64,000 bases of DNA, from positions 18,566 to 82,565 of the forward strand of contig CACWOX010000009.1 of the NCBI GenBank assembly GCA_902762615.1. The letters are read 5' to 3'. The position numbers were made by a program, and so were the translations under genes. This document shows positions 7,012 through 15,875 of the stretch, piece after piece (within the stretch, counting starts at the first letter, position 1; each line of letters begins with the position of its first letter). A model generated the notes under the pieces. That model saw nothing but the letters and a program-made list of their open reading frames with translations. It was not told the origin of the DNA and did no database searches. Origin of the DNA: an uncultured Ruminococcus sp. Lineage in GTDB: Bacteria > Bacillota > Clostridia > Oscillospirales > Acutalibacteraceae.

Positions 7012-8994
7012 ATGCTGCGTTTTTTTCATTTCTCTGATTATTTTTATAAGCCGGAAGGCAAGCGTTCGTCCGCTTCGGAAAAATCCCAAGTCGTGATCGC
7101 CCTTGCCGGAAATCCGAATGTCGGCAAAAGCACGGTATTCAACAGACTGACGGGACTTCATCAGCACACAGGCAACTGGCCCGGCAAAACGGTTGCGACA
7201 GCTGAGGGGTTTTTCCGTCACGGCGGCGTGAATTACAGGTTAGTGGACATTCCGGGAATGTATTCCTATGAGCCGCATTCGGCGGAGGAAGAGGCGGCTA
7301 TAGAATTCCTGCTGTCCGGCAGCGCCGACGCGGTCATTGTGGTGTGCGACGCGGGCTGTCTTGCTCGCGGAATATCCCTCGTCATGCAGACCGCCGAGCT
7401 GACGGACAACATTCTGGTATGCGTCAACCTCACCGACGAAGCCGCACGGCGCGGCATTCACGTCGATACACGCAAGCTCTCGCACATGCTGGGAATGCCT
7501 GTCGTCGCCACATCTGCCGCCCACGGCAGGGGAATGGAAGAGCTTGCCGCCGAAGCCGCCCGACTGTGCGGTCATTCCGGCGCGCGTAAGGCAAAAAAGC
7601 CATTCCAATTAAAATACCCCGAGCCAATCGAGCAATGTGTTTCTGATCCTGAAAAAAAAGGGCTTGACCGCGACAAAATAATTGCTTCCACCGCATCAAG
7701 CAGAATCAGAATGGCAGACGCCGTTTGCAGCGGCTGCGTGTCCCGTGACAGGGACAATGCGCGTTCGGAGCTTGACAGGCGGCTGGACAGAATATTCACC
7801 GGAAGGGTGAGCGGCAGGCTTTGCATGATCATGCTGCTTGCCTTTGTATTCTGGCTGACCATAACGGGCGCCAACTACCCTTCCGAATGGCTTTCTGCCA
7901 TGTTCGGACATCTGGAGGGATTTCTGCGCAATTTACTGGCAGCCATTCACATCCCACGGATTGTCCAAGGGCTGCTGATCGACGGCGTTTACCGAGTGCT
8001 GACCTGGATCATCTCGGTCATGCTGCCGCCGATGGCGATATTCTTCCCGCTCTTTACGTTGCTGGAGGATGCGGGCTATCTGCCGCGTGTGGCGTTCAAT
8101 CTGGACAGCTGCCTTCACCGCTGCGGAGCCTGCGGCAAGCAGGCGCTGACCTCCTGCATGGGCTTCGGCTGCAACGCCGTCGGAGTCACCGGGTGCAGGA
8201 TCATTGATTCGCCCCGGGAACGTTTGCTGGCGATAGTGACAAACAGCTTTATTCCCTGCAACGGTCGGTTTCCCATGCTGACGGCGCTGATTTCCATGTT
8301 TCTTTTAGGCAGCGTCGCGGCGCCCTTTGACTCGATGCTCGGCGCGGCATTATTGACGGGATTGATCTGCCTCGGGCTGCTGGCTTCCTTCGGGGTGTCA
8401 AAGCTGCTTTCAATGACGCTGCTCAGGGGCGTGCCATCCTCCTTCACGCTGGAGCTGCCGCCTTATCGGAAACCGAGAGTATTAAGCGTGCTTTTTCGCT
8501 CGGTATTTGACAGGACCCTTTTTGTGCTGGGACGTGCGGCAGCAGTTGCCGCGCCTGCGGGGGCTGTGATATGGATAATGGCAAATATTCCTATGGGCAG
8601 CGGTACGATTCTATCGGCTGTGTGCCATGCGCTTGACCCGGTGGGCAGGTTTTTGGGAATGGACGGCGTGATCCTGACGGCGTTCCTGCTCGGAATGCCT
8701 GCCAACGAGATCGTCATTCCTCTGATGATCATGGCGTACATGGCACAGGGCAGCCTGACGGACTTAAATGACATTTCGGCAATTCGCGATCTTTTTGTGA
8801 GCAATGGCTGGACCGCTTCAACTGCCGTTTGCACAATGCTGTTTTCACTCATGCACTGGCCGTGCAGCACTACCTGCATTACCATATACAAAGAGACAAA
8901 AAGTCTGAAATGGACTATTCTCTCAATAGTCATACCAACTGCGGCAGGAGCAATCGTCTGTGCGGGCGCCGCAGCGTTGATGAGGTTTTTTTGA
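7012..8994 (+). CDS. feoB: Ferrous iron transporter FeoB (second copy)
   Basis: 660 residues. A non-conserved prefix of about 25 residues precedes a G domain with G1 GNPNVGKST (33-41), G3 DIPG, G4 NLTD and G5 SAA. The membrane domain has two gate regions, one reading GFGCNAVGVTGCRIIDSPRE. It is clearly different in sequence from the fusion at 3458-5806, so this is a separate lineage rather than a recent duplicate. Function: GTP-linked uptake of Fe2+, or possibly another divalent metal, since FeoB paralogues can differ in preference. It forms a two-gene operon with feoA. No Cys-rich helper follows. Confidence 0.93.
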   Translation: MLRFFHFSDYFYKPEGKRSSASEKSQVVIALAGNPNVGKSTVFNRLTGLHQHTGNWPGKTVATAEGFFRHGGVNYRLVDIPGMYSYEPHSAEEEAAIEFLLSGSADAVIVVCDAGCLARGISLVMQTAELTDNILVCVNLTDEAARRGIHVDTRKLSHMLGMPVVATSAAHGRGMEELAAEAARLCGHSGARKAKKPFQLKYPEPIEQCVSDPEKKGLDRDKIIASTASSRIRMADAVCSGCVSRDRDNARSELDRRLDRIFTGRVSGRLCMIMLLAFVFWLTITGANYPSEWLSAMFGHLEGFLRNLLAAIHIPRIVQGLLIDGVYRVLTWIISVMLPPMAIFFPLFTLLEDAGYLPRVAFNLDSCLHRCGACGKQALTSCMGFGCNAVGVTGCRIIDSPRERLLAIVTNSFIPCNGRFPMLTALISMFLLGSVAAPFDSMLGAALLTGLICLGLLASFGVSKLLSMTLLRGVPSSFTLELPPYRKPRVLSVLFRSVFDRTLFVLGRAAAVAAPAGAVIWIMANIPMGSGTILSAVCHALDPVGRFLGMDGVILTAFLLGMPANEIVIPLMIMAYMAQGSLTDLNDISAIRDLFVSNGWTASTAVCTMLFSLMHWPCSTTCITIYKETKSLKWTILSIVIPTAAGAIVCAGAAALMRFF

Positions 8995-9059
8995 AGGATA
9001 CAGGATATGCAGATAATTGGAGTTGAAACCCCATTTTTTAAATTTTTCTCTCTTTCCCC

Positions 9060-9088
9060 TTGACCTTATTGAAAAATTGTTGTAGAAT
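9060..9088 (+). promoter_or_regulatory. Predicted promoter of the T-box leader and proS
   Basis: TTGACC (9060-9065), 17-base spacer, TAGAAT (9083-9088). The transcript would start near 9095, giving a leader of about 365 bases before proS. Confidence 0.75.
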
Positions 9089-9094
9089 ATATCG

Positions 9095-9430
9095 GTACAT
9101 CTGTTAAAAGTAAAAATGCGTTGACGGGAAACACGCGATTCGTTTCACCGACTACAGAGAGAAGCCGCCTGCTGCAAGGCTTTGTCGGATACCGTATCGT
9201 CCCATTCCCGGAGCATCGGAGAGGAATGTCAGCCCGACTGCGGCAGACAGCAATTTCCGGCGTGCGCCCTGCGTTAAAGGGCTTTCGAGAGCATCACGGA
9301 TTCATGCAGTGACATAATCCTGATGAATTCGGGTGGTAACACGGATTTGAGCTAAAACAGGCAGAAATTCGCCCCGAGCCGCTTTGATTGATTAAAAAGA
9401 TCAAGGCGATTCGGGGTGTTTTATTTTTTA
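9095..9430 (+). ncRNA. T-box leader RNA of proS (tRNA-Pro sensing)
   Basis: A structured leader between promoter and proS. It contains the stem I-like block with ACAGAGAG, the T-box sequence GGGTGGTAACACGG (9331-9344), and a Rho-independent terminator made of CCCCGA (9372-9377) with TCGGGG (9411-9416) and GCTTTGAT (9381-9388) with ATCAAGGC (9400-9407), followed by a T-rich tract (9418-9429). Uncharged tRNA-Pro would pair with the T-box bulge and favour the antiterminator. The bulge reads TGGT, whose last base matches the A discriminator expected for bacterial tRNA-Pro. I could not place the specifier codon with confidence. Confidence 0.92.
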
Positions 9431-9459
9431 ATTTATTTTGCAGGAGGATTTGTAAAAAA

Positions 9460-11181
9460 ATGAAACTTGACAAGCTGGTTGGCGACAGATTCAAAGAAAG
9501 ACCTGCCGAGTGTTCCATTGACAGCCATGCGCTGATGGTTCGCGGCGGCTACATGAAATTCATGGCGAGCGGCATCTATTCCCAGTACATGCCCTTAAAG
9601 CGGATACTCCGCAAGATCGAGAACATTATCCGCGAGGAAATGGACGCAATCGACGGACAGGAGGTTCTCTTCCCCGTGGTAATGCCCGGCAGTCTGTGGG
9701 AGGAATCGGGGCGCTACAATTCCATCGCAAGCGAGCTGCTCCGCTTCAAGGACCGCAACGGCACACCTATGGTGCTCGGCATGACACACGAAGAAGCAGC
9801 CGTTCATCTGGTGCGCGATTATGCCACCACCTACACCAAATATCCCTTTATGATTTACCAGATTCAGACCAAGTTCCGCGACGAGGCAAGACCGCGCGCC
9901 GGCATGATCCGTGTGCGTGAATTCACCATGAAGGACGCCTACTCCTTCCACACCTCGCAGGAGGATCTGGAGCAGTACTACGACCGCTGCCACAAGGCCT
10001 ATGAGCGCATTTTTGCCCGCGCGGGCATTCCCGAGACCATCTCGGTCAAATCCGACTCCGGCATGATGGGCGGCAACGTATCGCATGAATTCATGCTGCT
10101 TACCCCTGTGGGCGAGGATTCCATCGTGCTCTGCCGTGACTGCGGCTACAGCGCCAACATGGAGGCAGCCGACTGCATTACCGAGAACACGCCCGACGCG
10201 GAGATGAAAGAGCTGGAGCTGGTTCACACCCCCGGCGCTCACACCATCGAAGACCTCTGCGACTTCCTCAAGACTACTCCCGAAAAGACCTGCAAGGCGG
10301 TAGTTTACCAGCACAACAAGGACGACAGCTACATTGTCATCTTCCTGCGCGGCGACCTCGACGTGAACGAGACAAAGGTCACCAACTTCCTCGGCTGCGA
10401 CATTCACCCCGCCGTCATCACAGAGGAATGCGGCATTGTCGCCGGCTTCATCGGTCCCAAGGGTCTGCCCGAAAACGTCACCGTGCTGTACGACAATTCA
10501 CTGATCAACCTCACCAACTTCCCCTGCGGCGGCAATAAGGTGGATTACCACTACATCAACTTCAACATGGAGCGCGACTTCGGCAAAGTGGAATATCACG
10601 ATTTTGCAAAGGCTTATGTAGGCGGAATATGCCCGATTTGCGGAAAGCATACGCTCGATGTGTCCAGAGGCATCGAGGTGGGCAATATCTTCCAGCTCGG
10701 CACCAAGTACACTGAGTCAATGAACATGCAGTATGTCGACAGCGAAGGCGAAATGCACTACCCGATCATGGGCTGCTACGGCATCGGCGTGGGACGTCTT
10801 GCTGCCTCGGTCTGTGAAGCCCATCACGACGATTACGGCCCGATCTGGCCCATGTCCATCGCGCCGTGGCAGGTGAATCTCTGCTGCGTTCGCTCCGATG
10901 ATGAGCAGTGCAAGGCTTTCGCCGACGCACTGTATGACGAATTGCAGAAGCGCGGCGTGGAGGTCATTTATGACGACCGCAACGTGCGTCCCGGCGTGAT
11001 GTTCTCCGACAGCGATCTGCTCGGAATTCCTGTCCGCGCCGTCGTCAGCCCGCGCAATATGAAGGACAATGCCGTCGAAATCTCCACACGCGACAAGTCG
11101 GTGCAGAAGAAGGTTTCCACCGAGACCGCGGCCGATGAGATTCAGGCGCTCGTGGATGAACTTCTCGCAAAGTGCCAATAA
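9460..11181 (+). CDS. proS: Prolyl-tRNA synthetase (bacterial type)
   Basis: 573 residues from the ATG at 9460, preceded by AGGAGG; a longer in-frame start at 9388 lies inside the leader terminator and is rejected. The class II catalytic core includes motif 2 (FRDEARPRAGMIRVREF) and motif 3 near GCYGIGVGR. Between them sits an inserted editing domain (roughly residues 230-390) that clears alanyl-tRNA-Pro, the bacterial long form. A C-terminal anticodon-binding domain ends the protein. It charges tRNA-Pro with proline in the cytoplasm and is controlled by the T-box leader. A bidirectional terminator follows. Confidence 0.97.
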   Translation: MKLDKLVGDRFKERPAECSIDSHALMVRGGYMKFMASGIYSQYMPLKRILRKIENIIREEMDAIDGQEVLFPVVMPGSLWEESGRYNSIASELLRFKDRNGTPMVLGMTHEEAAVHLVRDYATTYTKYPFMIYQIQTKFRDEARPRAGMIRVREFTMKDAYSFHTSQEDLEQYYDRCHKAYERIFARAGIPETISVKSDSGMMGGNVSHEFMLLTPVGEDSIVLCRDCGYSANMEAADCITENTPDAEMKELELVHTPGAHTIEDLCDFLKTTPEKTCKAVVYQHNKDDSYIVIFLRGDLDVNETKVTNFLGCDIHPAVITEECGIVAGFIGPKGLPENVTVLYDNSLINLTNFPCGGNKVDYHYINFNMERDFGKVEYHDFAKAYVGGICPICGKHTLDVSRGIEVGNIFQLGTKYTESMNMQYVDSEGEMHYPIMGCYGIGVGRLAASVCEAHHDDYGPIWPMSIAPWQVNLCCVRSDDEQCKAFADALYDELQKRGVEVIYDDRNVRPGVMFSDSDLLGIPVRAVVSPRNMKDNAVEISTRDKSVQKKVSTETAADEIQALVDELLAKCQ

Positions 11182-11200
11182 TGCCGCTTCCATTCTCTGA

Positions 11201-11250
11201 AAAAAAAACGCCCTGCCGTGTCAATGCAAGCGATACGGCAGGGCGTTTTG
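11201..11250. terminator. Bidirectional terminator between proS and flavodoxin
   Basis: Perfect stem ACGCCCTGCCGT (11208-11219) with ACGGCAGGGCGT (11235-11246). An A-run on the left and TTTT on the right let it serve both convergent genes. Confidence 0.9.
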
Positions 11251-11272
11251 CTGTCTGATTGATTGAAAATAA

Positions 11273-11770
11273 TTACTGCTTCAGCTGTTCGGCGAACTCG
11301 GCAAGTTTCTTTTCGTTGTCAGCCGAGAGGGAATTGCCCCTGTCGGCAAGCGAAACCGTCGTGTCGATCTTCGGCAGCATCGTTTGGAGATCGGCAATAC
11401 ATTTGGTGTTGTCGCCGCTGCCGCTGAGGGTGAAGACGGCCGTCACTTTATCGGTGAGATTGTGCTGCTTGGCGTACTTCTTGGCGAAGGTGCGCACGAA
11501 CGAAGCGCATTTGGCATTCCAGACGGGAGTGCCGAGAATGATTCTGTCATACTCACTGAGATCAGCGGAAAATTCCTTCAATGCAGGGCAAAGTCCGAAT
11601 GCGACCTGTCCTCCGCCCTGCATAATCGTACGGAAGGTAGGCTTTCCCGCCGACCTGATCGGCTTCACCGGCTGAATTTCGCATAGATCAGCCTCAATCA
11701 GACCGGCAAGCGTTTCGGCGACCTGCTTCGTATTGCCGTCGAGTGAATAATAAACGATGATGGTTTTCAT
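11273..11770 (-). CDS. Flavodoxin family protein
   Basis: 165 residues, a single flavodoxin-like domain. The phosphate-binding loop of FMN is at the N-terminus (YYSLDGNTKQVA) and a second FMN loop region reads GTPVWNAKCASF. Long-chain flavodoxins of this type carry low-potential electrons between metabolic enzymes, or act as NAD(P)H-dependent reductases; the partner is unknown. The acetyltransferase gene ends 28 bases upstream, so they probably form one operon. The gene converges on proS with a shared terminator. Confidence 0.88.
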   Translation of the reverse strand: MKTIIVYYSLDGNTKQVAETLAGLIEADLCEIQPVKPIRSAGKPTFRTIMQGGGQVAFGLCPALKEFSADLSEYDRIILGTPVWNAKCASFVRTFAKKYAKQHNLTDKVTAVFTLSGSGDNTKCIADLQTMLPKIDTTVSLADRGNSLSADNEKKLAEFAEQLKQ

Positions 11771-11798
11771 ACGATTGTATCCTCCAATTTTTCAAATA

Positions 11799-12233
11799 TT
11801 ACAGCCATTGGATGAAAGCTGTTTTATCGTTTTGGTTGTACCCCGCCTGTTCGTAAAACCGCAGTGTGCTTTCCTCCTTTGAGCCGGTCAGCAGCATCAT
11901 TTTGTAGCAATTCTCACGCCTTGCGATTTCTTTTGCGTAATTCAAACAGGCAGTGGCAAATCCTCTGCCCCGGAAATCTTTGTCGGCAATCACATTTTCG
12001 ATAAAGGCATAAGGTCTTTGCCCCCGTGTGAGATTCGGAATAATGACGCAGACACAGGAGGACACCAGCCGTCCGTTCTCGTCCGCTACAATGATATGAT
12101 GATTCCTGTCATTCAGTATCGTGTTCCAGATTGCCGTTACACGTCCGTCTTTTTCGGGAAAAGGATTGTCATGCAGCTGCATATAGAGTTTCATCAATCC
12201 ATCGAAATCGCTGTCCACCGCTTCTCTGATCAT
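11799..12233 (-). CDS. GNAT family N-acetyltransferase
   Basis: 144 residues from the ATG at 12233, with AAAGGTG upstream; an extended frame reaching 12323 runs into the transketolase terminator and has no start signal. It begins with MIREAVDSDFDGLMKLY, typical of GNAT enzymes, and has the acetyl-CoA pyrophosphate loop at RGRGFATACLNYA. It transfers an acetyl group from acetyl-CoA to an unknown amine acceptor. It is first in a probable operon with the flavodoxin gene. Confidence 0.88.
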   Translation of the reverse strand: MIREAVDSDFDGLMKLYMQLHDNPFPEKDGRVTAIWNTILNDRNHHIIVADENGRLVSSCVCVIIPNLTRGQRPYAFIENVIADKDFRGRGFATACLNYAKEIARRENCYKMMLLTGSKEESTLRFYEQAGYNQNDKTAFIQWL

Positions 12234-12309
12234 CGCTTCATCACACCTTTTGCCGCAAAAATCCCTTCCTCCACTATTGTACATCGCAAACGGTAAAAAG
12301 TCAAACGAA

Positions 12310-12358
12310 AAACAAAAAGCCACGTTCGCGGGTATCTTTACACCTTTGAACGTGGCTT
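12310..12358 (-). terminator. Terminator of the transketolase operon
   Basis: Stem AAGCCACGTTC (12317-12327) with GAACGTGGCTT (12348-12358). On the minus strand the hairpin is followed by a T-rich run (TTTTTGTTTTT). Confidence 0.88.
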
Positions 12359-12381
12359 GAAATCAAAATGACTTGGATCAA

Positions 12382-13329
12382 TTACTTCTTAAGAGCGACA
12401 GCCTTCTTGGCAGTTTCAACAATATTAGCTGCACTCAGACCGAAGATGTCAAGCAGCTCCACGGCGGGACCGCTCTTGCCGAATTTGTCGTTGACGCCTA
12501 CGCGAAGCACCGGAACGGGATTCTCTTCGCAGACGACCTCGCAGACCGCGCTGCCCAGACCGCCGATAATGCTGTGTTCCTCGGCGGTGACAATGGCGCC
12601 TGTCTTTGCCGCGCTGTCGAGCACAAGCTCCCTGTCAATCGGCTTGACGGTAGCCATATTGACAATGCGGGCGCTAATGCCCTCGGCGGCAAGCTGCTTG
12701 CCCGCCTCGATGGCTTTTTCAACCATCAGGCCGTTGGCAATGATCGTCACGTCGGTGCCTTCGCTGAGCACAACGCCCTTGCCGATCTCGAATTTATAAT
12801 CGCTGCCGAACACGACCGGCACAGCCAGTCTGCCGAAGCGCAGATAGCAGGGGCCGTACATCTCGGCAACCGCTCTGGTGGCAAGTCTGGCCTCGGTGTC
12901 GTCAGCCGGAACGATGACGGTCATGTTGGGAATGGTGCGCATGAGGGAAATATCCTCGCAGCACTGATGGCTTGCGCCGTCCTCACCGACAGAAATGCCG
13001 CCGTGCGTCGCGCCGATCTTGACATTCAGCTTGGGATAGGCGATGGAATTGCGGATCTGCTCAAAGGCACGTCCCGAAGCGAACATCGCAAAGGAGCTGG
13101 CAAACACGATGTTGCCACACGCAGCCATACCGGCGGCAATGCTCATCATGTTCTGCTCGGCTATGCCGCAGTCAAAGAATTTTTCGGGGTGAGCCTTCTT
13201 GACCTTTGAAGTCTTGGTAGCGCCCGCAAGGTCTGCGTCGAACACATACAGGTTCGGAATTTCGCCTGCCAGCTCGACCAGTGTATCGGAATAACCCTCG
13301 CGGGTTGCAATCTTTTTAACGTCTGCCAT
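12382..13329 (-). CDS. Transketolase, C-terminal subunit
   Basis: 315 residues, covering the pyrimidine-binding and C-terminal domains of transketolase. It has the catalytic-glutamate block FDCGIAEQNMMSIAAGMA and the GATHGGISVGEDGASHQ segment. With the N-terminal subunit encoded 17 bases upstream it forms the split enzyme common in Clostridia and Archaea. It moves two-carbon ketol units between sugar phosphates in the pentose phosphate pathway using thiamine diphosphate. A 1-deoxyxylulose-5-phosphate synthase is excluded by the subunit split and lengths. It ends at the terminator 12310-12358. Confidence 0.94.
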   Translation of the reverse strand: MADVKKIATREGYSDTLVELAGEIPNLYVFDADLAGATKTSKVKKAHPEKFFDCGIAEQNMMSIAAGMAACGNIVFASSFAMFASGRAFEQIRNSIAYPKLNVKIGATHGGISVGEDGASHQCCEDISLMRTIPNMTVIVPADDTEARLATRAVAEMYGPCYLRFGRLAVPVVFGSDYKFEIGKGVVLSEGTDVTIIANGLMVEKAIEAGKQLAAEGISARIVNMATVKPIDRELVLDSAAKTGAIVTAEEHSIIGGLGSAVCEVVCEENPVPVLRVGVNDKFGKSGPAVELLDIFGLSAANIVETAKKAVALKK

Positions 13330-13346
13330 AATTATTTCCCTCCCGA

Positions 13347-14198
13347 TTATTCAGCCTGCGCGGAAAGCGCTTCATACTGAGCCTTCAGCTCGTTCATGGC
13401 GTTCTCGTACTGCTCCGCGTTGGGTGCGACGCCGTGCCAGCCGACCTGATTTTCCATGAAGGAAACGCCCTTGCCCTTGACGGTGTGCATGATGACCGCG
13501 GTGGGCTTGTCCTTGACGCTCTTTGCCTGTGCTATCGCGTCCTCGATCTGATCGAAGTCGTGACCGTCGATTTCCACGGTGTTCCAGCCGAAAGCCGCAA
13601 ACTTTTCGGGAATCGGATAGGGGGAATTGACCTCGTCCATTGTGCCGTCTATCTGGAGGTTGTTGTTGTCAATGAATATCGTGAGGTTGTCGAGCTTCTT
13701 GTGGGCGGCAAACATGGCAGCCTCCCAGACCTGTCCCTCCTGAATCTCGCCGTCGCCCAGCACGGAATATACTCTGTAATCCTTGCCGGCTACCTTGCCC
13801 GCGAGAGCCATGCCAACGGCGCAGGAAACGCCCTGACCGAGCGAGCCTGTGGACATGTCCACGCCGGGAACGCCCTTCATGTCGGGGTGACCCTGGAGGA
13901 AGCTCGAAGGCTTGCGGAGGTTTTTGATCTCATCTTCCGGGAAAAAGCCCTTTACTGCCAGCGCACCGTAAAGCGCGGGAGCGGCATGTCCCTTAGACAG
14001 CACGAAGCGGTCTCTGTCCTCCCACTGGGGGTTGGAAGGATCGACCCTCATCTCTTTGAAGTAAAGGTATGTAATTACGTCAGCCGCAGAGAGAGAGCCG
14101 CCCGGGTGACCGCTCTTGGCGTTGAACGTACCCTCAATAATATGCTGTCTCACCCTACAGGCTTTCAAGGAAAGCTGCTTTTTCTCGCTGAAATCCAT
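13347..14198 (-). CDS. Transketolase, N-terminal subunit
   Basis: 283 residues, the thiamine diphosphate pyrophosphate-binding half of transketolase. GHPGGSLSAADVITYLYF lies near the N-terminus. The GDG-x(n)-N cofactor motif spans GDGEIQEGQVWEA to FIDNNNLQIDG. It needs the C-terminal subunit downstream to form the active site. An AGGAGG-type site precedes the ATG. The leader between promoter and gene includes a hairpin of ACAGCGT (14232-14238) with ACGCTGT (14251-14257), of unknown function. Confidence 0.95.
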   Translation of the reverse strand: MDFSEKKQLSLKACRVRQHIIEGTFNAKSGHPGGSLSAADVITYLYFKEMRVDPSNPQWEDRDRFVLSKGHAAPALYGALAVKGFFPEDEIKNLRKPSSFLQGHPDMKGVPGVDMSTGSLGQGVSCAVGMALAGKVAGKDYRVYSVLGDGEIQEGQVWEAAMFAAHKKLDNLTIFIDNNNLQIDGTMDEVNSPYPIPEKFAAFGWNTVEIDGHDFDQIEDAIAQAKSVKDKPTAVIMHTVKGKGVSFMENQVGWHGVAPNAEQYENAMNELKAQYEALSAQAE

Positions 14199-14278
14199 TT
14201 GTGTGCCTCCTAAATTTTTATGTATAACCCAACAGCGTCATTTGACAACAACGCTGTAAATTAGCAAGTCCAATGTAT

Positions 14279-14307
14279 ATAATCACTCATTTCAAGCGAT
14301 TTGTCAA
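14279..14307 (-). promoter_or_regulatory. Predicted promoter of the transketolase operon
   Basis: On the minus strand: TTGACA (14302-14307), 17-base spacer, GATTAT (14279-14284). Perfect -35, weaker -10. Confidence 0.6.
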
Positions 14308-14327
14308 GCACATTCGGCATGATTTAA

Positions 14328-14358
14328 GCCGCCGGAGATGAAAATCTACAACGGCGGC
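14328..14358 (-). terminator. Hairpin behind rluD, weak terminator
   Basis: Stem GCCGCC (14328-14333) with GGCGGC (14353-14358) directly after the rluD stop on the minus strand. The following T-run is poor, so termination may be partial. Confidence 0.45.
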
Positions 14359-14363
14359 AAATT

Positions 14364-15299
14364 TTATTGAACACTTTGATTTAATTTATGCAAAACATCA
14401 TTGAAATAATCGGGCAATTCACTTGTGAGATAAATGCTTCTGCCGTCTCTCGGGTGAATAAATCCTATCTCGCGCGCGTGAAGGCATTGTCCCTCACAGC
14501 AGGCGAATTGCTGCCTTGCGCCGCCGTAAACAGGGTCGCAGACGACGGGATGTCCTATATAAGCCATATGCACCCTGATCTGATGGGTTCTGCCGGTTTC
14601 CAGCGTCAGCCTCACATGGGTGTACGTTCCCATGGAACCGCTGTATCTGCCCAGCACGTCGTAATGGGTGACGGCTTCGCGGCTGTTCTTGTCGGTGACT
14701 GCCATCTTCTTGCGGTCGGTGGGGTGTCTGCCTATGGGGGCATTCACCGTGCCGCTGTCCTCCCGCAGATTGCCCACGACCACGGCTTCATAACGCCTTG
14801 TAAAGCTGTGCTCCTTGATCTGCTCGGTGAGCGATTTGTGGGCAAAGTCGTTCTTGGCGACGATCAGCAGTCCGCTGGTCATCATGTCGATGCGGTGGAC
14901 GATGCCGGGACGCTCCACGCCGTTGATGCCCGAGAGAGAATCGCCGCAGTGATACAGCAGCGCGTTCACCAGCGTGCCGCTGTAATGCCCTGCTGCCGGG
15001 TGAACCACCATTCCTTTGGGCTTGTTGACCACCAGAAGGTCGTCGTCCTCATAGGGGATTTCGAGCGGAATGTTCTCCGGCTCGATGTCCGGCTTGACAT
15101 TTTCGGGCATTTCCACCGTGATTTCATCGCCGGCGGAGACCTTGGTCTTTTTGTCGGCAGGCTGACCGTTGACAGTGACAAGTCCCTGCTCGATCAGCTT
15201 TTGAAGGTAGGAACGCGAAGCCTCGGGTATCAATACGGCGAGTGTTTTATCCAAACGCCCGCCGTCATTTTCCGTTATTGTTTTTATCATTTCCGCCAT
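14364..15299 (-). CDS. rluD: RluD-type 23S rRNA pseudouridine synthase
   Basis: 311 residues. An S4 RNA-binding domain (about 12-75, DKTLAVLIPEASRSYLQKLI) leads into the RluA-family catalytic domain. The catalytic Asp is in HRIDMMTSGLLIVAKN, where most relatives read HRLDKDTSG; the Asp is kept and the two residues after the next are changed. It isomerises uridines in the large ribosomal RNA. It is last in the lspA-rluD pair, three bases behind lspA, the usual Firmicutes order. Confidence 0.94.
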   Translation of the reverse strand: MAEMIKTITENDGGRLDKTLAVLIPEASRSYLQKLIEQGLVTVNGQPADKKTKVSAGDEITVEMPENVKPDIEPENIPLEIPYEDDDLLVVNKPKGMVVHPAAGHYSGTLVNALLYHCGDSLSGINGVERPGIVHRIDMMTSGLLIVAKNDFAHKSLTEQIKEHSFTRRYEAVVVGNLREDSGTVNAPIGRHPTDRKKMAVTDKNSREAVTHYDVLGRYSGSMGTYTHVRLTLETGRTHQIRVHMAYIGHPVVCDPVYGGARQQFACCEGQCLHAREIGFIHPRDGRSIYLTSELPDYFNDVLHKLNQSVQ

Positions 15300-15302
15300 A
15301 GC

Positions 15303-15863
15303 TTACTTTTCGTTCTGACTGCCGGAAGGCTCTGATTCCGATGCCGCGTCAGCCGCGCCGTCTGCTTCACCGTCCGCAGCGGAAGCGGGCTTTAAGCCGA
15401 ACTTCTTTTCGTCAAGGAAGAAAAGCACGTAGATCGCCATTATCACGGCTCCCACGGTAACGCAGCAGTCGGCAAAATTGAACACCGCGAAGTCGAAAAG
15501 AGGACTCACATCAATGAAATCCACCACATAGCCCATCGCAAGGCGGTCGATCATGTTGCCGATGCCGCCGGCGACAATCAGCACGGCGGAAATTCTGCCC
15601 GTAATGTGCTCGATGTATCCCCTGACCCACAGCCAGCAGATGCCGATAATGATTGCGGTGGTCATCACGAGGAAGATCCAGCGCTGATTGGAGAGCATTC
15701 CAAAGGCAGCGCCTTTGTTCTGCACATAGGTGAAGTCGAGCAGACCGCCGATGATGTGCTTTGACTCGCCGAGCCTGAAATGGGACGAAATGAGAATCTT
15801 GGTGATCTGGTCAGCAGCCACCAGCAATGCGACGGCTGCCAACGCGATTAATGTTGTTATCAT
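15303..15863 (-). CDS. lspA: Signal peptidase II (lipoprotein signal peptidase)
   Basis: 186 residues with four membrane helices. It has the conserved VAADQITK near the N-terminus and the aspartyl protease block GGIGNMIDRLAMGYVVDFID with both catalytic Asp residues. It cleaves the signal peptide of lipid-modified prolipoproteins such as the serpin at 1997-3301. The C-terminus is longer than usual, with an acidic, Ala/Ser-rich tail of about 30 residues that is probably disordered. AAGGA precedes the ATG. It is 12 bases behind ileS, a common gene order. Confidence 0.95.
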   Translation of the reverse strand: MITTLIALAAVALLVAADQITKILISSHFRLGESKHIIGGLLDFTYVQNKGAAFGMLSNQRWIFLVMTTAIIIGICWLWVRGYIEHITGRISAVLIVAGGIGNMIDRLAMGYVVDFIDVSPLFDFAVFNFADCCVTVGAVIMAIYVLFFLDEKKFGLKPASAADGEADGAADAASESEPSGSQNEK

Positions 15864-15875
15864 CAGATCAAATCC

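Noticed and set aside
9388..9459. Longer start of proS at 9388
   Set aside because: It falls in the terminator hairpin of the T-box leader; the ATG at 9460 has a proper AGGAGG and the family N-terminus.
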